Of a stretch of 64,000 nt of DNA, positions 53,159-64,000 are shown in pieces. Source of the stretch: Elysia crispata (taxonomy: Eukaryota > Mollusca > Gastropoda > Plakobranchidae). Each line of letters opens with the position of its first letter. Position 1 is the stretch's first letter. The stretch covers positions 1 to 64,000 of the forward strand of contig JAWDGP010003856.1 of assembly GCA_033675545.1 (NCBI GenBank), given 5' to 3'. The notes below the pieces were generated by a model. It searched no databases. It had not been told where the DNA came from and worked only from the letters and a program-made list of their open reading frames with translations. The position numbers and the translations under genes are program-made.

Positions 53159-53407
53159 ATGATGAGAACTTCAACGCTTCTTCTCCTGACGACTATACTT
53201 GTCGCCTTCTCTGTCGCAGATGTCACAAGAGGGAAGAAACGTTTATTCTGGAACTCTGTGCAAGATTTTTTCGGAGGACTGTGGAACAAATTTACAGGAA
53301 ATTCTCCTAACTTTATTTCCAGTAAAATAAGACAGAGTGTGAGTTTAAGTATAAGTGATACGCAAAATTTAGTATTCAAAGTCAAATTCCAGCGCATTAG
53401 AGTTTAA
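53159..53407 (+). CDS. truncated member of the small secreted protein family (82 codons)
   Basis: The frame encodes a signal peptide of about 20 residues ending near VAFSVA, then DVTRGKKRLFW and QDFFGGLWNKFTGNS, close to the intact gene at 55934. It diverges after DTQNLV and stops at about residue 82, so the C-terminal 110 residues are absent. The homologous start is the second ATG, at 53162; the ATG at 53159 is not shared with the intact copy. An inferred non-coding exon 1 ends at 52600 before GTAAGT, and exon 2 begins at 53128 after TTTCAG. It could be a pseudogene or could still produce a short secreted peptide. I cannot tell from sequence alone. Confidence 0.5.
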   Translation: MMRTSTLLLLTTILVAFSVADVTRGKKRLFWNSVQDFFGGLWNKFTGNSPNFISSKIRQSVSLSISDTQNLVFKVKFQRIRV

Positions 53408-54119
53408 TCTATTATCTAAGTTTCATGTTTAGAAAAGTAGTTCCAATGAAATTGCGCAAAGACAGTTTTTGTAAACTTCTTTTTGCCGCTATGTAAAGTG
53501 CAATTTTATTTCCTGATTTTGATCTCAAAATAACCTACAATCAACACAGACTTTAGCCGGCACAGAAAATAAACTGAAGGATAGTGAAGGAAAAAAACAT
53601 TAAAACATTTTTTTTAATTATTAGTAGAAAAGTTGCAAAGACTGACGAAATTTTCAGAAAAAATTTTCCAAGACTTTTCCATGAATGCTGAAGTTTGTTA
53701 TCGATTGCCTCACTAGCATAATATCAAATACCATTTTTTTTCTAAAGCATATTTTTCTTGTTTGCTCTTTTAAAATTATGCAATGAAACAAAAAAAAATG
53801 TTAGGATAACATTTTAATTTAAATTTTCAGCGCAATGCATTTGACCTCCTTTGCAGAGCTAGGCTAAACCAAAAAAGTACAAGACAACTATGCGAAGAAT
53901 TGCAGAACTGCAGTTTTGCCCGGAATCTGTTGCAAACGTACAAGACTGTAAAATTAAAAAAAAAATTTTTTTTTTAAATGTTGATGCCGTGGAGTGTCAA
54001 TAATAATTGACAATAATATCAAGAATGATAATACTTCCCTTAGACCTTTTCATTAACATTTCAAAATAAAAATAAGAAAAAAGAAAACCTCTTCCCCTAA
54101 CGCTTGTTGCTAGTTTGCA
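53408..54119. other. gene-free spacer between the duplicated units
   Basis: AT-rich sequence without a recognisable frame or repeat. The region just after the truncated frame does not continue the homology with the intact gene. Confidence 0.5.
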
Positions 54120-55083
54120 AGCGATTTCAACAATTAGTATTCTCAAACAATCTTTAATCTTCGGGAACTTGTTTCAAATTTTGGACATTTTCTTTGCTGG
54201 CCTATTATACAAAACTTTGCTTTGTCGTAAGGCGCTAAGTTTAATAAGATAGAAAGAAGCTATTCATCACTGTATCGTACTCGATTTATAAAAAAAAGTA
54301 AGGCAATGAATTCGTCTAAACCGTAAGATTTGTAAACTTTGACAAGGAATTCAATTCTGCATTATTGAAAAATATTTATTTCAAAATAGCGAGCGTGGAA
54401 AAGCCATAAAGTCTTTTGCCTAACAACGCTTGTAAATAATATGCAATTATCTGTTTCCCAACATCAAAAGTCTCTTACGTGTATTGAAAATTTAAGCGGC
54501 TTGTGATAAGATAAATCATAACATTACTCTGAAGGTAAATTTAATGATATGAGTAAAATTTAGTAGCTTAACTGAGGTAAAGTTTGCGAACAATAAAAAT
54601 GGCCCTAGAATCAACAATAACATCACACTTTAGTTACCTATTTGGAATAAAAAAAAAAAGTAAAAAGTAATACCGTTAGCTAGGGTTGCAAATTGTCTTT
54701 TACAAGCACATAATGTCAAACACACAGCCTCATTCGTTGGGAACAAAAGGATACAGAATTTTGTGAACTAAAAGCGAACAAAATTTTACACATCCGTTGG
54801 ATCTTATAAGACACTAACGAAAAAGTAGCACAAGGTAGAATAAAAAAAAAAAAGAAAAAAACAAACACGATAGAAGTGCCTGGCTTCTTTTGAGTGACGC
54901 ATTTCGCTGTGAACTGAACAATAGTTTTCTTATCTAAACAACTTTTTATACACATTTGGCTTTATTAACTTTTTTATTTTCGAAGTGACTTTTTCTATTG
55001 ATTTTTGTAGAGCAAGTTAAAGAATGCTTAATTTCAATAGGAGGCACCAGGAATATTCAGTTTAATCAAGGAAACACTAATTA

Positions 55084-55899
<816 letters not shown>

Positions 55900-55933
55900 A
55901 TTGTGCGTTTCGCCCATAGTATAGAAAGCTAGG

Positions 55934-56482
55934 ATGAGAATTTCAACGCTTCTTCTCCTGATGAATATTGTCGCCTTCTCTGAGGCAGATGTAACAAGAG
56001 TGAAGAAACGTTTATTCTGGAACAATGTGCAAGATTTCTTCGGAGGAATGTGGAACAAATTTACAGGGAATTCTTCTGATTCCATTGTCAGTAAATTAAT
56101 CCAGAAAAATTTAAGTATTAAAGACACGCAAAATTTAGTATCACAAGTCCAGTGGAACGATATTTTGAAAGCCCGAAGAAAAGCTTTAATGAAAGCACAT
56201 GGTGTAAAAGCATTGTCACAGCTTGTCGAGGATGTTAGATACGAGCTTGGTTCATCTGTAGACAACCTGACGGATACTGCTTTGGGCAATGTCATATATG
56301 CAATAGAGCTTTCGACTAAAGATGAAAGAAAAGAAAGATTCATGAATTATGTAAAAATGATTAGTCTCACAAGTCCTTATTGGCCCATGGATCTTCCAGC
56401 GCGTTGGGCTGCACAGGCGAAATATGATATGGAAATGTATAAAGCGTATCAAGAACTAGTCCGGCTTTTTAAAGGTGATTAA
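55934..56482 (+). CDS. small cysteine-free secreted protein, intact family member, 182 aa
   Basis: I do not recognise this family. The frame is a single uninterrupted coding exon of 182 codons. Residues 1-18 form a signal peptide (MRISTLLLL core, probable cleavage after SEA). DVTRVKKR follows, with a KKR tribasic site at 24-26 that could be a convertase cleavage site, and then an aromatic segment LFWNNVQDFFGGMWNKF. The rest is likely helical and charged. There are sequons at N46, N59 and N111 and no cysteine anywhere. The C-terminal third contains SPYWPMDLPARW and ends in RLFKGD. Two homologues lie upstream on the same strand and show which residues are kept. Secretion is inferred from the signal peptide and the absence of other membrane segments. 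Function is unknown. Confidence 0.75.
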   Translation: MRISTLLLLMNIVAFSEADVTRVKKRLFWNNVQDFFGGMWNKFTGNSSDSIVSKLIQKNLSIKDTQNLVSQVQWNDILKARRKALMKAHGVKALSQLVEDVRYELGSSVDNLTDTALGNVIYAIELSTKDERKERFMNYVKMISLTSPYWPMDLPARWAAQAKYDMEMYKAYQELVRLFKGD

Positions 56483-56849
56483 CTTGATTATATGCCTTTT
56501 CATGGAATGTTCATTATAGACTCTATTGTCGAATTCCACGTATTTACGCTTTTGCAATCAAAATGACTTCATTAAAGAGAGTAAATAGGGAGAAATAATG
56601 CAGCAGTGAAATAACTTACATTTCTGATTTGCCGATGGTGAAAGCTGTCTACGCCAACCCTATAAGCAGAATCACGTAACTCCACATTTTCAGGAAATAA
56701 TATCAAATGAGGCTCAAAAAGCTATGGATAAATCGTGTATTGTGCTGATTCTTTTACGTTAAGTTGTTTCACGTCTTATTCTAACCTCATCTAAGTTTTA
56801 GAAGTCTCAGATTTTTAAATTGGACTTTGTTGACTAAAAATGCGACGCG

Positions 56850-57010
56850 GGCGTGTCTATGGAGGGCTGATGGATGCAATAAGGTCAGTCGGCGGAGCAT
56901 TGAACCGACAGCTAGAGGGCCTGAGCTCTATACGTGGCAGGCATAATGCGGCTTTTGGATGTAATCCCATCTAACTAGACCCATCCCTGGTTCGGCAGAA
57001 AGCATCCAAC
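56850..57010 (+). mobile_element. possible decayed tRNA-derived SINE
   Basis: A GC-richer island resembles the tRNA-like head of a SINE. GAGGGCCTGAGCTCTATACG sits where a B box and its context would be, preceded by an anticodon-arm-like stretch. Matches to the A-box and B-box consensus are weak. Confidence 0.3.
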
Positions 57011-57899
57011 TTGGTAGGAGGTTGTTTGGGAAACTCTTCAGACGTAGAATTAGTTAAACACTGCCGAAATACTTGAATTCAGATTGTTAATGTTTTAACC
57101 TACAAAAATTAAATACTTGATATTTTAGCTAAGTAAAGGGAAGATGATTGTTTTATTGTAATACAGTCATTTTGTTTAGAACTTGAAAATCATGCTCTCA
57201 GTCACAATAATATGATTTTTTCAGATATGAGCAACCGTAAAATTTGTAGCAATCTCTAAATGTATGTTATATTAGATGCGTCTTTGGTTTTTTGTTGAAT
57301 CTTCTTAGGTCGTTGTTAAATTTTATTTACCGTATGTGGCATAAAAGAAGAATAAAACAAAGGTTCAAAACCAGCTTTTTTCTCATTGCATTAAAACTTT
57401 AAAACCTACGGTAGGCCTATTTATTAAGTATTGTTTATATTCTGTCTTAATCTGAACTCGTCTACAATAATGTACTATTTTAAGTATTGTCTTCATAATA
57501 ATCATAAAAGTATCAGTTAAACGACAAATAACTAGGGGTGTGAACTACTCTTCGTAGTTCTTGAGAATATCATTTCAAAATATTTGGAGAACACTGATCC
57601 CCTAATTCATTTAAAATGATACTAAAAACATTGCAAAAGTTTTGCTACAAAGTAATGACAAAGTCAACAAAATAAGTCATGATTGCTTTACACGTCATTG
57701 TTTTCAGAGTCAGACGATGGAACAATATGGAATGTAAGGATTATTTGTGGATATACAATCACATCATACGAGTAGGCCTACTTGCTTTCTTTGAAAACTA
57801 TATTTTTTATGTTTTTTTATGTTGAAGAGCTAGCTGAGAAAATGAAGTTATGAAGAAAACTTGAAGCTATTTATAGCTCAATGGCGGAGCCTCATGGAG

Positions 57900-57946
57900 T
57901 ACGTAACCACAAATTAAGGAACTGACACCATTAATTTGTGTACGTA
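57900..57946. repeat. short imperfect inverted repeat
   Basis: TACGTAACCACAAATTAA (57900-57917) pairs with TTAATTTGTGTACGTA (57931-57946) apart from a two-base bulge, leaving a 13-base loop. Confidence 0.7.
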
Positions 57947-58734
57947 AGATTCACATAGCAACTTCATCTTTACAGAAAAATCCTCGAATAATACTCAAGA
58001 ATATTTTTTTGCCCATTTATATATTGCAGTTATTTTCAAATAGCAAATCTAATGACTATACCCTGAGAGTCAAAATAGCAAAGTTTGAGACAAAAAAGCA
58101 ATATCGTCATATTAAATTGGCATTTTGACTCAAACTATCTATTGGTAACTTTATTAAGTGGTTTTATCTCTGTCCTATGGATCTTAGCTCATCACTATTG
58201 ATAGAAAATTGACTTTTTCAAAAAACAAATTTCAAATGACACAATTTTGACTATGAAACTTTTATTAGAAAATTTAAAGATATGATTATTTGCAAGAAGA
58301 TGAACAAGCAGCTCTCGTAGAATTATTTAAGAATGACTTAACTGCTTATAAACATAATTGTCGTTATTTTAAGCTTAAGTTCGAGGCAAGCCTAATACGT
58401 TAAAGCTCAATCTTATTATTCAGCAGAAAAATATTAATTTAAACTGCTGCCATTTATTCTGCCCTATATAATTCCGTAAAAATTATGATACAATGTTTTT
58501 TCTGTGTATTTTTTACTTTTAGCTTCTATTTTCCTCTCGATTTTTCTATGTGATAGTCGGGAGTCATAATTTTCGGTTGTAAGACTATCAAAGCTGATTA
58601 GTTGAGAACCCAATCTATGTATGAATAGGACACTTTTTGAGAGGGTCTCTTTTTAAATGCTTCAATAATTCTTGAAACACTGCTTTTTTTTTCTCTTCTT
58701 TATGAGTAGTTCGATTCAGAGTCGCGATCTTATT

Positions 58735-58895
58735 GCCAGAAATATTTTAGAGGGTTCAGATGGTAGACCCGCTGGGCTGTAGGTAGAGCGGCCACCAAAG
58801 CTCCTATCTTGGTTATCAGGAGGACGTGTCAAAACCAATTTAGCCACCGCTCTCCTTAGCTCGACTTGCTCGTTGTAGCCGCTTGCCCTGCAAAG
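58735..58895 (-). mobile_element. possible tRNA-derived SINE head
   Basis: On the minus strand TGGCTAAATTGG (58835-58846) fits the polymerase III A box closely. It is followed by an anticodon-stem-like CCTCCTGATAACCAAGATAGG. A clear B box is missing. A minus-strand 61-codon open frame here is a by-product. Confidence 0.45.
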
Positions 58896-61724
58896 ATACA
58901 ATGTATACTTCCTTAATCATGGTTCTAGGTCTGGAAATTAACAACCGCCATCCATTGCATTTTACTATGCGCCATAAGAAGTCTAGTCGCTTAAACAATG
59001 TGCAGGATTAGAAATATGATATTATATCATATTGTTTGGTAACTATTATAATTAGCGCACTGGGTTTTTTTTTTTTTTGTGCTTTTTTAGATATTATATC
59101 TACATTTACAAAAATGACATATCTCTTGAAGATAAACTCATGTAAAAGCGCGAAAGTAGTAGTACAGGGGCTAAGATAGAAAAAGAAAATTTTCATGCAA
59201 CGCAAAGTAGGGATTTAGTTAATTTCAAGACTGGTAATCTCTTTAAATTCTCGTTTTTCTTATGAAGAAGTGGTGACCTTACCTCATTATGTCTCTTGTA
59301 GGATTCCTAACACAGCAAACTTAGTTGATATGCAGTGTGTCCTGAAGATTTCTTAATTTAAAAAAAAAAAAAAGTTTGATAAAGTTTTCCAGGTACTAGA
59401 TGATTTCAAGCTGTATTGTCCAATCAAGCTCTTCATTTCCGTGCAGTGCAGATCGCAATTTGTTACCTATGCAGGGGAGAGAAAAATAAGCTTATTGTAA
59501 TTATAGTAATAATTACTTTTTTACGTTTGCATTAAACTTTGGAAAATGATGATGCAATAAGTTTTTTAAGTATTCAGTCTATATAATTCTGACAAAGAAA
59601 TAGTTTATTTTCTTCTAATTTATTACAAGTTATACATATATTTTACTTTTGTGCAACACGCATTTTTCCTACGATACGAGTGTGTCACGCCAAGGCCTTC
59701 TATATATAGTTCACAATAGAGATAGCCTTGGTCACGCTGACGGTGAACAAGTCTAGAGTGCAGGTTCCAAAACCAGTAACTGTAACAAGCAACTCAAACT
59801 TCTTCAAGTCAGAGCAGGAGATTGCTCCATATCAAAAATAGAAAGAATTGAAAACGAAATCTGACACTTTCTTTTGCCCAAATGTGTGGTTCACCTTTGA
59901 CAGAACTTACCGAAGTAACGATATGCGAAGAATGAAATCCATACCGATTGTTATTTCTTTTGAAGGTTTCATTAATTCCTATGTATACTTTACAGAACTT
60001 ATATCTCCTTTTGTGGTTTACAAGTTAAGGTAACTTATCAACCCAAAGGCTACTAAAAATATCTCGTAAATTAAAATCACTCGTTCTCTCACTTTAGGGC
60101 TGCAAAAATATCCCCATTGCTGCAGTGAATAAATCATGTTGGGTAAATTTTATTTTCGATTTTGTTCCGAATACTCTCAGGTGTAGCTCGTGTTGACACC
60201 CAGTATGATTCTTAAGTTTAAAGGGCTGTGACCTGCTCAGAAAAGAACATTTTCGGAATGACTTTCCCTTTTTGGTGTTGTTATTGTTGTTGTTGTTGCT
60301 GTTGTTAATTTGCTTCTTTATTTCTCCATTTGCCACTTTTTATCCGAAGTTTCAAAGTATCAGTATTGTTTCGAAAATCCTTTTCCAGAACCATAGTAGT
60401 AACGTACTAAAATGTAACAGGTTAACAGGTTAAGATTTGTGAAAGAAATTGATTGTGTCACGCATTAAATTTCTACACATCGATCAAGTCATTCGGATGC
60501 AAAATTTCTTTAACTTTCTTTTGTCGCCATTATTGACGTCATCAATTCTAAAAATACGCCTCTTTCATCACTGGTCCCGTCACTCTCTCCAATGCTGGTC
60601 TGAATGAGTAAAACTCTTACAACAGAATCGGTGCGGCTCTTTTCGCGATATTTTCGGTTAATTTTTTTTTTCTTTTTATAATGTTCAACAACTACTGAGG
60701 CACCTGGTGATGTTCTCACTGCAGTCTCTGCTAATGAAGTCGTAACAGTGATAGTAATTTTTATGGTGTGTTTAAATTGCTCTAATCTTTTTTTTTTTTT
60801 TTTGTTATTTTTTTTAATTATGTTTCAGTGGTGTTACTGCTGCTCAATTAATTTTTTTGTAAATATATGTATTTATGTTACTGACACTATCACAGGTACT
60901 TTTCATGCCTTCCTTCTTGCTTTCATTTAGCGTTTTCAAAACCTTGCCAATTGTTGTTGATGTTTTGATTCCATGTGTTGGTGGTTGTTGTTGTTCATTC
61001 ATTTGCCGTTCATATCATATTGTGTCGAGTCTTCTTATCTACCCTCTACTCAATTGGCGACATAATTATATATTTCTAAATCCGTGTGTGTTTTATTTTA
61101 TGTTCTTGCATGCAACTTTCGATTCATAAACCTAACGTTAACTCTAGACAAAAAAGAACAAAAGGTTTCAAAACGGCCAATCATGAAACGAAAACAGTCT
61201 CTTAACAATCGAGGCGAACGAAAGCATTGATTTTAAAAAAAATCACGAATTTAACTCAACAGAACCTGAGCGAGTCACCTCAATTGCTTGTACATGTATT
61301 TCTCTTGTTGAAAACGATTTCTAAAACATCCCCTCTCCTGTGTGAACAACATGTACGTAATTTCCATCTGACTTATAGGTTTATCACAGGTATATCTACG
61401 CGTGAAAAGTTTTTCAATAACAGGAAATAAGTATTAATAAATTATTATACCTAGAAACTACATTATGTCGGCAAGACAACAATAGCTATCGAGCCTGGAT
61501 TGAAAGAAACATAGATATGTGCAACATAGGTTGAAGTCTAAATCAGTACCATCTGCTAGATAGATGGTAATGTTCTATATACAGTGAGCAATCTTGGATA
61601 GATCAGTAGATGCAGAGCAGAATGAGCTAACAACACGCCAGGCCATCAACATGCCTGGCCATCAGGCAACCTGGCTTCCTGACCTTATGCAACTTTTACG
61701 CCAGTGTTATTTCAACGTGTTTTT

Positions 61725-61776
61725 ATGTGTGTGTGTGTGTGTACGTGTGTGTCTGTGTGTGTGTGTGTGAGAGAGA
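61725..61776. repeat. (GT)n microsatellite with interruptions
   Basis: GT repeats are broken by AC and CT pairs, then pass into a short GA run. Confidence 0.95.
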
Positions 61777-62025
61777 TATTAGAGAAATCGTGACTTCCGT
61801 TTAGGCGTCAGATCGTTGTTGGGGGTACTGGCTAGCAGGTCTTTGTTTTGCTATCAATCAATTCGATTTAATCGGAACTACATATAATTTCGCTTCGTGC
61901 CTAATTCTTTAGATTATTTATGAATATATAATTATTATTTTTTTCACTGTCAATTCTACTCTGAGCTGACTGGCGTATCGCCACTAACTTGAAAATTCGA
62001 TAAGAAGATTGTGCCAACAGTCTTC

Positions 62026-62027
<2 letters not shown>

Positions 62028-62063
<36 letters not shown>

Positions 62064-62086
62064 TAATAATGATGATGATGATGATG

Positions 62087-62137
<51 letters not shown>

Positions 62138-62191
62138 TTAATAATAATAATAACAATATTAATAATAATAATAATAATTGATAATGATGAA

Positions 62192-62265
<74 letters not shown>

Positions 62266-62272
62266 TAATAAT
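62028..62272. repeat. (AAT)n microsatellite with interruptions
   Basis: About 245 bases of AAT repeats, broken by a GAT block near 62070-62090 and by a segment near 62178-62192. Poly-Asn, poly-Ile, poly-Leu and poly-Tyr frames over it are artefacts. Confidence 0.97.
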
Positions 62273-64000
62273 CAATTTTACACAATGCTTCATTGCACAA
62301 CTTGATAAAAACTAGATCTAAATCTATGTTTTCCTTAATGTTCTTTTTGAGTTGGGTCCTTTTTTCTTTTTCCTACCCAATCTTGTAAAGTCGTTTTTTT
62401 TGTTTGTTTTTTTTTTTTGTCGCACATTAGAATATAAGTCATAATAAATGGCGATAAAGAGAAGATTGGGCAAAGGTTATGTATTTCAAGGTTCATGATA
62501 ATCCACGAGGAACAATGTAAGATCTCCGCATTATTATGTTTGGCATCCTTTTGTTTTAAGCTTTCTCAAGTACTATATTTCCGAACCAATAGCAGTTTCA
62601 TTGCTTTAATCTCTATATCCTTTCCCATTCTACAAGCCATAAAATAATGACTGAATGCTCAGGCATGCCCTTTGTTAAAGTTTGGAGAAACCAACAATCC
62701 GCTTTCTCATTCGTATTTCGCGTACATAACCGTTAGGTTTGTTGCGTAATGTCTCTATTAATTTACTAACCTCTAAAAGTCTTGTTACGGTCGAGCCCTG
62801 ACTTTCAGGTTCATGCTTTACAAAGGAGGCTTCTGAAAAAGCCGCAACACCTACTACATGTAACACCATTACGTCTGGGCGTAGTAAGGCTCTCTGGGTA
62901 CGTGTGGGTATGTGTGTACCATTACGATCGCCCATGTTACACGAGGTCTCTGCGTGTGGGTGACTTTACTGTTTACCCCGCCGTCTGAGTGTGACGCAAC
63001 TTTAAGTTCCCGCGAGAAAATCCCCCCCCCCCCCCTTTCCTTTTTCCCCTCCCACCCTTCCCTTTTCCCGGGTGGAGGCTTCATGTTACTGCGTGACTCG
63101 TTACTTGCCATTCCTACTAAAGTACTAGCCTGGGCTCAGCAAATGCCCTCCGTGGTGCAATACATAGGTTCTGTTGCGCGTTCAACAAGGCATGTTTTGA
63201 GGTAGTTTACTTTTAATCACCGGGAACGAAGTTGTAAGCGTGAGGCTTTGTGTCCACTGCGAAGGCAATACTGTATTAAGATTATTACTTTAAAGATGCA
63301 TTGAAAATCAACTCAAATAAATTTGTTTTGTATAGGCTACCGTAGAATTTGTTAGAAACATGAAAGGGAAGAAAAAATTAAAGGGCCGCAAAATCTACCA
63401 CAGCCATTTGAGTTGTCCCAACCACTGCAGGGATGCTCTGACATGCCCACCTGCCTAGTATTAGTAGTAATAACTGTGACAAGTAATACACATCAACTGG
63501 TCTACTAGGAACACCGTTCGAACGATCCACTTTTAATTCCCCTAGGAGCTCAAATTGCTCATCAGCTCACACCATAGACTATGAAATACACAGCCTCAAA
63601 TAGCTGAGGTGATTAATAGGGTGAAAACTTAAGAAACTATGATATCAATGGTGATATATTTAGACTGGTCAAGGCGATAGAGACCGAATCTACGCAAAGG
63701 GAAAAAATCACAAATCTATATAATGATTTGAAAAAACTTTTCTGTACTTTATGAAGTAAGTCTAGGATATATAACTATGTCACATGTGCACTACATCATC
63801 TAACCTTATATTTTCCAATTTTTTTAATAGACAATACACACGGTGAGGTTGAGGTATGGCAGCCGCCTCACTCCGAGATAAAGATCAACGAGCACGATTT
63901 CCCTGTCCAATAATGTAACTGTTTAGATTAATTTAAACTATCCTAAATGTAACAGTTGTATTTAGTTAAGCTCGTTAATGTAACTGCGATGTCGCGTACC

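Larger units (their letters stand above)
56483..64000. other. gene-free downstream flank
   Basis: I find no exon with family support in these 7.5 kb. Contents include candidate polyadenylation motifs for the secreted-protein gene (ATTAAA at 56571, AATAAA at 57351), possible SINE traces near 56.9 and 58.8 kb, short inverted repeats near 57.9 and 58.1 kb, and GT and AAT arrays. A more GC-rich stretch at 62.8-63.2 kb has overlapping open frames on both strands but nothing recognisable. Confidence 0.5.

Noticed and set aside
62675..63205. Overlapping open frames on both strands in a GC-richer stretch
   Set aside because: No splice context, no family signal, and openness on both strands is expected from the base composition.
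63862..63913. Short open frame beginning MAAASLRDK after a TTTTTTTAATAG stretch
   Set aside because: Only 20 codons, with no partner exon inside the window; it could be a first exon but cannot be supported.

Overview
This window is nuclear DNA from an animal. The genes are split by GT-AG introns, the sequence is AT-rich, and simple-sequence arrays and decayed non-LTR retrotransposons are common. The three conserved genes (a tetraspanin, RIOK1 and PREB/SEC12) are metazoan in type. The repeat content (CR1/L2-like reverse transcriptase with a (TTA)n tail, pogo-like inverted-repeat elements, long TAG/AAT/CT arrays) fits an invertebrate, and a gastropod mollusc is my best guess. That placement is inference, because no species-diagnostic gene is present.

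Layout. 1-2.4 kb holds a TAG array and a dead reverse transcriptase. 2414-14118 (+) is an eight-exon tetraspanin (282 aa) whose large introns hold three retrotransposon remnants and one inverted-repeat DNA element. 14.1-21.7 kb has no gene I can support. 21664-34011 (-) is RIOK1 in 16 coding exons (533 aa), including predicted micro-exons of 14 and 19 nt. 34.0-36.0 kb is the divergent interval shared with PREB. 36034-44180 (+) is PREB (nine exons, 420 aa) plus an in-frame 39-nt candidate cassette exon. 44.2-48.9 kb is gene-free and microsatellite-rich. 48.9-56.5 kb (+) carries three tandem members of a small, cysteine-free secreted protein family that I do not recognise: a broken copy (about 48.99-49.57 kb), a truncated copy (53.16-53.41 kb) and an intact 182-aa copy (55934-56482). 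The last two lie in a visible segmental duplication. 56.5-64 kb has no supported gene, only possible tRNA-derived SINE traces and GT and AAT arrays.

The genes do not form a functional module. RIOK1 is a late 40S ribosome assembly ATPase/kinase, PREB is the ER exchange factor for SAR1 in COPII budding, and the tetraspanin organises membrane microdomains. RIOK1 and PREB are head-to-head with 2.0 kb between start codons. The most novel material is the secreted-protein cluster, where microsatellites occupy the 5'-UTR introns and, in one copy, have expanded inside the former coding sequence. All exon models were built by eye from splice signals, reading phase and remembered family conservation; none is backed by transcripts or searches.
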